From assembly GCA_016872875.1 (NCBI GenBank), contig VGYW01000412.1, positions 1-7,432 on the forward strand: a stretch of DNA of 7,432 bases. The letters run 5' to 3'. The position numbers and the translations under genes are program-made. The notes beneath the pieces were generated by a model that made no database searches, had not been told where the DNA came from, and worked only from the letters and a program-made list of their open reading frames with translations. Source of the stretch: Planctomycetota bacterium (GTDB taxonomy: Bacteria > Planctomycetota > PUPC01 > DSUN01). Positions 5,094 through 7,432 of this stretch are shown here, in pieces (position 1 is the stretch's first letter; each line of letters begins with the position of its first letter).

Positions 5094-6182
5094 TCAATCT
5101 CCCGTGATCTCCTTCACCTTTGCGAAGAAGGCGCGCTTGCGGGGGGTGGAGAGGGTCCAGTTGGTGGGCGGGCACTGGTAGCCGTCGGCGTAGTTGCTCC
5201 TCCCGGGGTCGAAGTAGCCCCAGGAGGCGTATTCGCCAATCGCCGCGAGGAGGTTGTTCGTCGGCTTCTCGAAGTCGAAATGGTCGTCCTCGTTGAAGAC
5301 GATGGGCATGGGGCGGTAGCCGGGCACCTTGCGGGTGCGGCGGACCATGTCGGCGATGCGGGCGGGGTCGCCCACGCCGTTGCCATGAATGAGGAGGAAG
5401 TCGGAGGCGCGGACGACGTTCTCGCGCGGGATGCTCCCGCCGCCATAGCTTGTGCCGACGAGGAGGCGGCGGCCGTCCCGCGTGATGGCCTTCGCTCGCT
5501 CGATCAGCTCGTGGACGCGGCCTGGCCGCAGGATTTCGTGCTCGTAGCGGGCCACGTCGCACTCGTTGTTGACCTCGAGAAGGATGTTGCGGTAGCCGCG
5601 GTCGAGCACCCAGGCCAGGGCGTTGTCGAGGGCGCGCTTCACCGCGGCCTCGTCCTTCAGACGCTCGTCCTGCCCGAAGTAGAAGACGCCGAGGATGGCG
5701 ACCATGCCCAGCTCGTCGGCCTTGTCGAGGATGCGCGCCAGGCGAGCCATGTAGTCGGGGCGAAGGTCGCCCGTTTCAGTGATCGCCGAGTTGTGCCACG
5801 GCTGCTCGCGCGAGTAGCCCTGGGGGCTGCCGCCCTGGAGGTTGATCGTGAAGGCCAGCAGCCCGTGCCGCCGCCACTCGGGCATCGCCGCCACGAACTC
5901 CCGTGTGTTCCGCTCCGCGTCCCACTTCCCCGTGTCGGGATAGGCCCACTTCGACACCGTTTCGGGGTTCATATCGTCAAAGATGCCCTGGACCATGCGA
6001 GAGTTGAGCAGCAGCCCCTCGATCTTCTTCCCCTGCCAGGTTCGGCCTTCGTAGGTCGGGCGGCCATTGATGAGGAAGGCATCGCCGCGAATCGAGACCT
6101 CGGTCCTGCGCTGCATGGGCGTGGCTCCCTGGGCTGCGAGACTGACAAGAAGCGGAGCGAACGCCGGCATAAGTCGGGGCAT
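5094..6182 (-). CDS. Secreted TIM-barrel glycoside hydrolase-like protein (clan GH-A type)
   Basis: 362 residues. ATG 6182 is chosen: GGAGG sits 10 bases upstream, and the promoter at 6237-6265 starts near 6230, too close for the in-frame ATG at 6224. Residues 1-20 (MPRLMPAFAPLLVSLAAQGA) are a probable signal peptide. The mature part begins with strand FLINGRPTYEGRTWQG (36-51) and alternates strands and helices as in a (beta/alpha)8 barrel: LLAFTINLQGG (108-118), LGMVAILGVFYFG (158-170), ILLEVNNECD (200-209), FLLIHGNG (262-269), MPIVFNEDDH (292-301). Asn206-Glu207 fits the NE acid/base pair after strand 4, and Glu298 fits the nucleophile after strand 7. It ends in aromatic-rich PPTNWTLSTP. 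Substrate and exact family are not identifiable from sequence alone. No downstream operon partner is required, as the next gene has its own promoter. Confidence 0.75.
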   Translation of the reverse strand: MPRLMPAFAPLLVSLAAQGATPMQRRTEVSIRGDAFLINGRPTYEGRTWQGKKIEGLLLNSRMVQGIFDDMNPETVSKWAYPDTGKWDAERNTREFVAAMPEWRRHGLLAFTINLQGGSPQGYSREQPWHNSAITETGDLRPDYMARLARILDKADELGMVAILGVFYFGQDERLKDEAAVKRALDNALAWVLDRGYRNILLEVNNECDVARYEHEILRPGRVHELIERAKAITRDGRRLLVGTSYGGGSIPRENVVRASDFLLIHGNGVGDPARIADMVRRTRKVPGYRPMPIVFNEDDHFDFEKPTNNLLAAIGEYASWGYFDPGRSNYADGYQCPPTNWTLSTPRKRAFFAKVKEITGD

Positions 6183-6236
6183 TGGGCATGGCCCTCCGTC
6201 GTCGTCGTGAGGGATCGAAGCCATCGCGCGCCGGGG

Positions 6237-6265
6237 ATCATAGCAGGGATGGCCACAACGGGCAA
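6237..6265 (-). promoter_or_regulatory. Extended -10 promoter of the glycosidase-like gene
   Basis: On the minus strand TTGCCC (complement of 6260-6265) is followed after 17 bases by TATGAT (complement of 6237-6242), with TGC directly in front of the -10 (extended -10 motif). The -10 matches five of six. Predicted transcription starts near 6230, giving a leader of about 48 bases to ATG 6182. Confidence 0.65.
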
Positions 6266-6282
6266 CCTCGCCCGAAGGTTGC
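6262..6282. promoter_or_regulatory. Palindrome spanning both divergent -35 boxes (candidate operator)
   Basis: GCAACCT (6262-6268) and AGGTTGC (6276-6282) form a perfect inverted repeat with a 7-base centre. The left arm lies over the -35 of the minus-strand promoter (6260-6265) and the right arm over the -35 of the plus-strand promoter (6279-6284). A dimeric regulator bound here would block both promoters. The regulator is unknown; the structure is seen, its function is inferred. Confidence 0.45.
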
Positions 6283-6306
6283 AGTCCGTGTCGGGGCAGG
6301 TATAAT
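6279..6306 (+). promoter_or_regulatory. Promoter of the MNT antitoxin gene
   Basis: A perfect -10 box TATAAT lies at 6301-6306, with TTGCAG at 6279-6284 sixteen bases upstream as a partial (TTG) -35. Transcription would begin near 6313, leaving a leader of about 42 bases before ATG 6355. Confidence 0.6.
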
Positions 6307-6354
6307 ACTCTTGGAGGGTGCGAGGCAGCGCTCATCATGGAGGCGAGGAACCCG

Positions 6355-6660
6355 ATGGCAGTACCAAGAGTGGAAGTGCCCCTGGACAGGATCACAGCGT
6401 TCTGCCGAAAATGGGGGATCACCGAGTTCGCCCTCTTCGGCTCCGTGCTGCGCGAGGACTTCGGCTCGAACAGCGACGTGGACGTTCTCGTGACTTTCGC
6501 GCCGGGGGCAGGGATCACGTTCGACAACCGCGTGGAGATGCTCGACGAGCTCCAGGCCATCTTCGGCCGCAAAGTGGACCTGGTTGAGAAGGCCTGCCTC
6601 CGCAACCCTTTCCGCCGTCACGCGATCCTCAAGAGTGCAGAGGTCCTCTATGCCGGCTGA
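6355..6660 (+). CDS. mntA: MntA-type minimal nucleotidyltransferase antitoxin
   Basis: 101 residues from ATG 6355, preceded by GGAGGCGAGGAA (GAGG six bases away). An in-frame ATG at 6337 would add six residues but has no ribosome binding site at proper spacing. The protein is a minimal polymerase-beta-fold nucleotidyltransferase: GSVLREDFGSNSDVDVLV (29-46) holds the Gly-Ser loop and catalytic Asp41/Asp43. GRKVDLVE (71-78) supplies the third carboxylate, Asp75. The end RNPFRRHAILKSAEVLYAG is typical of the family and full length. MNT antitoxins of this group neutralise HEPN ribonuclease toxins by adenylylating a tyrosine. All three acidic residues are kept, so the enzyme should be active. The stop overlaps by 11 bases with the ATG of a HEPN reading frame, the usual operon arrangement, but that partner is only a stub. 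Confidence 0.88.
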   Translation: MAVPRVEVPLDRITAFCRKWGITEFALFGSVLREDFGSNSDVDVLVTFAPGAGITFDNRVEMLDELQAIFGRKVDLVEKACLRNPFRRHAILKSAEVLYAG

Positions 6661-6712
6661 CGAGCGCGACGCCGCTTATCTGCTGGACATGCCCGACAGG
6701 AGCGGCAAAGGT
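6650..6712 (+). pseudogene. N-terminal stub of the HEPN toxin partner
   Basis: ATG 6650 overlaps the antitoxin stop and opens with MPADERDAAYLLDM. This is very like the start of HEPN (DUF86/HepT-like) toxins, which begin with a short run then RDxAYLxDMLxAAR. After about residue 14-20 the likeness is lost and the frame runs through Arg/Pro-rich non-family sequence to a stop at 6833-6835 (61 residues). The HEPN catalytic RxxxxH motif and the rest of the four-helix bundle (normally about 110-140 residues) are absent. The body of the toxin therefore appears to have been deleted, with the junction near 6690-6712, where a fragment of another gene begins in a different frame. Confidence 0.65.
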
Positions 6713-6974
6713 GCTCTTCGCGCTGCGGCCAGACTCCCTCCCCCCGTGGGACAACGCAATCCGGGAAAAAGGCGGCTACGATGGCTCTCGGAACTCCTGT
6801 TACGAATACCTCCTGTCCGTTCGGAGCTCTGTTAGACTCCTGATCCAAGAGGCCAGCACGCTCGGCATCCAAGCCAGCGACATTCCAGCCTATGTCGGAC
6901 GACCGCGCTCAACCCTGCCGAAGCTCATAGACGAGTACAACTGAGTGCTCATCACCCGCGCAGGTGGAACCTGA
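6693..6974 (+). pseudogene. C-terminal fragment of a conserved hypothetical gene, with an internal TGA
   Basis: In the frame containing 6711 the sequence reads PTGAAKVLFALRPDSLPPWD, then a stretch with YDGS and YEYLLSVRSSVRLL, and ends VGRPRSTLPKLIDEYN at TGA 6942-6944. It resembles the C-terminal half of uncharacterised bacterial proteins I recall with (A/S)K-x-L-x-x-LRPD-x-x-PPWD and LPKLxDEYNWV signatures; I cannot name the family. There is no convincing start: GTG 6711 lacks a ribosome binding site and falls inside the conserved segment, so the N-terminal half is missing. After the TGA the same frame continues VLITRAGGT to a second TGA (6972-6974), matching the expected DEYNWV-x-x-TR ending. 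This suggests a Trp codon TGG turned into TGA. It is probably a relic brought next to the antitoxin by the deletion that removed the toxin. Confidence 0.55.
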
Positions 6975-6995
6975 GAGGCCTGCTTCCTCACCTGC
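6960..6995. terminator. Weak inverted repeat between converging reading frames
   Basis: GCAGGTG (6960-6966) is complementary to CACCTGC (6989-6995) with a 22-base loop. It covers the 13-base gap between the plus-strand relic and the end of the minus-strand gene. There is no T-run, so any terminator role is uncertain. Confidence 0.2.
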
Positions 6996-7432
6996 TAACG
7001 CCGCGCTCGGCGGCCTGGCGGGCGAGGTAGCGGGGGGTGGCGGAGAGGCCGCCCCAGGACGCCGGGTTGTGGTTGGCCTCGAAGACCTTGCGGAGCGTGG
7101 CGTCGTAGGGGGTGAGGGCGAGCCAGAGGACGCCAGGGGACTTCTCCCAACGCTTGTCGGGCTTGCCGCCGTCAATCCGCTGGAACTTCGCGCCCTGCAC
7201 GGCCTTGTCCCACATGAAATCGCGGTTCGTCGCGATGAGGCGGTCAATCTCTTCCTTCGTGAAGACGAGCTTGTGCTCGAAGGCGGCCACGATGCCCTCC
7301 ACGTCAATGCCGTAGTAGCCGCCGTTTGGGTGGACGCCCACCCAGTGCTTCGTCGTGCCGTCGGGCTTGTAGTCCCACGGGCCGGCCGGGTCCCAGTAGT
7401 TCCACACGTAGTACTTGCCCTCCTCGCGCAGC
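6988..7432 (-). CDS. C-terminal part of an uncharacterised aromatic-rich protein (partial)
   Basis: 147 residues are visible, ending at the stop 6990-6988; the frame is open to the window edge (first visible residues LREEGKYYVWNYWDP). An internal GTG at 7407 falls inside this continuous conserved-looking stretch and is not a start. The fragment is rich in Trp and Tyr: WNYWDPAGPWDYKPDG, then HWVGVHPNGGYYGIDVEGIV, a helical part (FTKEEIDRLIATNRDFMWD), and SPGVLWLALTPYDATLRKVFEANHNPASWGGLSATPRYLA. The aromatic-lined pattern is like sugar-processing helical-barrel proteins of PVC bacteria, but no catalytic motif is identifiable, so no function is assigned. Its tail lies 13 bases from the relic gene on the other strand. 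Confidence 0.75.
   Translation of the reverse strand, partial: LREEGKYYVWNYWDPAGPWDYKPDGTTKHWVGVHPNGGYYGIDVEGIVAAFEHKLVFTKEEIDRLIATNRDFMWDKAVQGAKFQRIDGGKPDKRWEKSPGVLWLALTPYDATLRKVFEANHNPASWGGLSATPRYLARQAAERGVSR

Noticed and set aside
6183..6224. Alternative start ATG 6224 for the glycosidase-like protein
   Set aside because: No ribosome binding site, only about six bases from the predicted transcription start, and it would place a charged Asp-rich stretch before the signal peptide.
4791..6305. Long plus-strand open frame opposite the glycosidase-like gene
   Set aside because: Antisense shadow running across two real minus-strand genes and a promoter region; no family resemblance.
6939..6974. 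TGA read as tryptophan by an alternative genetic code
   Set aside because: TGA is the stop of the oxidoreductase, the MNT antitoxin and the partial right-hand gene, so a single nonsense change in a relic is simpler.

Overview
The window is GC-rich (C or G in most third codon positions) and uses the standard bacterial code. Its gene families are a DUF1080 (3-keto-disaccharide hydrolase family) protein, a Gfo/Idh/MocA oxidoreductase, an HYR/PKD repeat protein, a secreted TIM-barrel glycosidase-like protein and large aromatic-rich proteins of unknown function. Together with abundant palindromic intergenic repeats, this points to a Planctomycetota-like (PVC group) bacterium, probably one that degrades polysaccharides. 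That assignment is inference from gene content; there is no rRNA or other phylogenetic marker here.

Layout from left to right. 1-83: possibly the start of a divergent minus-strand gene with a TTG start (tentative). 246-866 (+): secreted DUF1080 protein with its own promoter. 867-1134: convergent intergenic stretch holding several inverted repeats. 1135-2241 (-): Gfo/Idh/MocA oxidoreductase. 2242-2692: about 450 bases without a credible gene, containing a 15-bp inverted repeat, a GC-rich hairpin and a 127-bp MITE-like element with terminal inverted repeats and an apparent 8-bp target duplication that includes the stop codon of the next gene. 2693-4573 (-): secreted beta-propeller/PKD/HYR protein. 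4735-5001 (-): conserved small protein whose tail appears to be built from a palindromic repeat. 5094-6182 (-): secreted glycosidase-like TIM barrel. 6183-6354: divergent promoters sharing one palindrome. 6355-6660 (+): MntA-type minimal nucleotidyltransferase antitoxin. 6650-6974 (+): a stub of its HEPN toxin partner joined to a fragment of an unrelated gene. 6988-7432 (-): C-terminal part of an uncharacterised protein that runs off the window.

The metabolic genes fit secreted sugar degradation. DUF1080 proteins and Gfo-type dehydrogenases are known to cooperate in 3-keto-glycoside catabolism, and the two lie next to each other but convergently here. Almost every gene has its own sigma70-like promoter with 16-17 bp spacing, so the minus-strand run looks like separate transcription units and not one operon. 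I find no complete defence system, CRISPR array, RNA gene or intact transposase. The most notable observations are the MITE-like element, the palindrome shared by two divergent promoters, and the eroded MNT-HEPN toxin-antitoxin locus.
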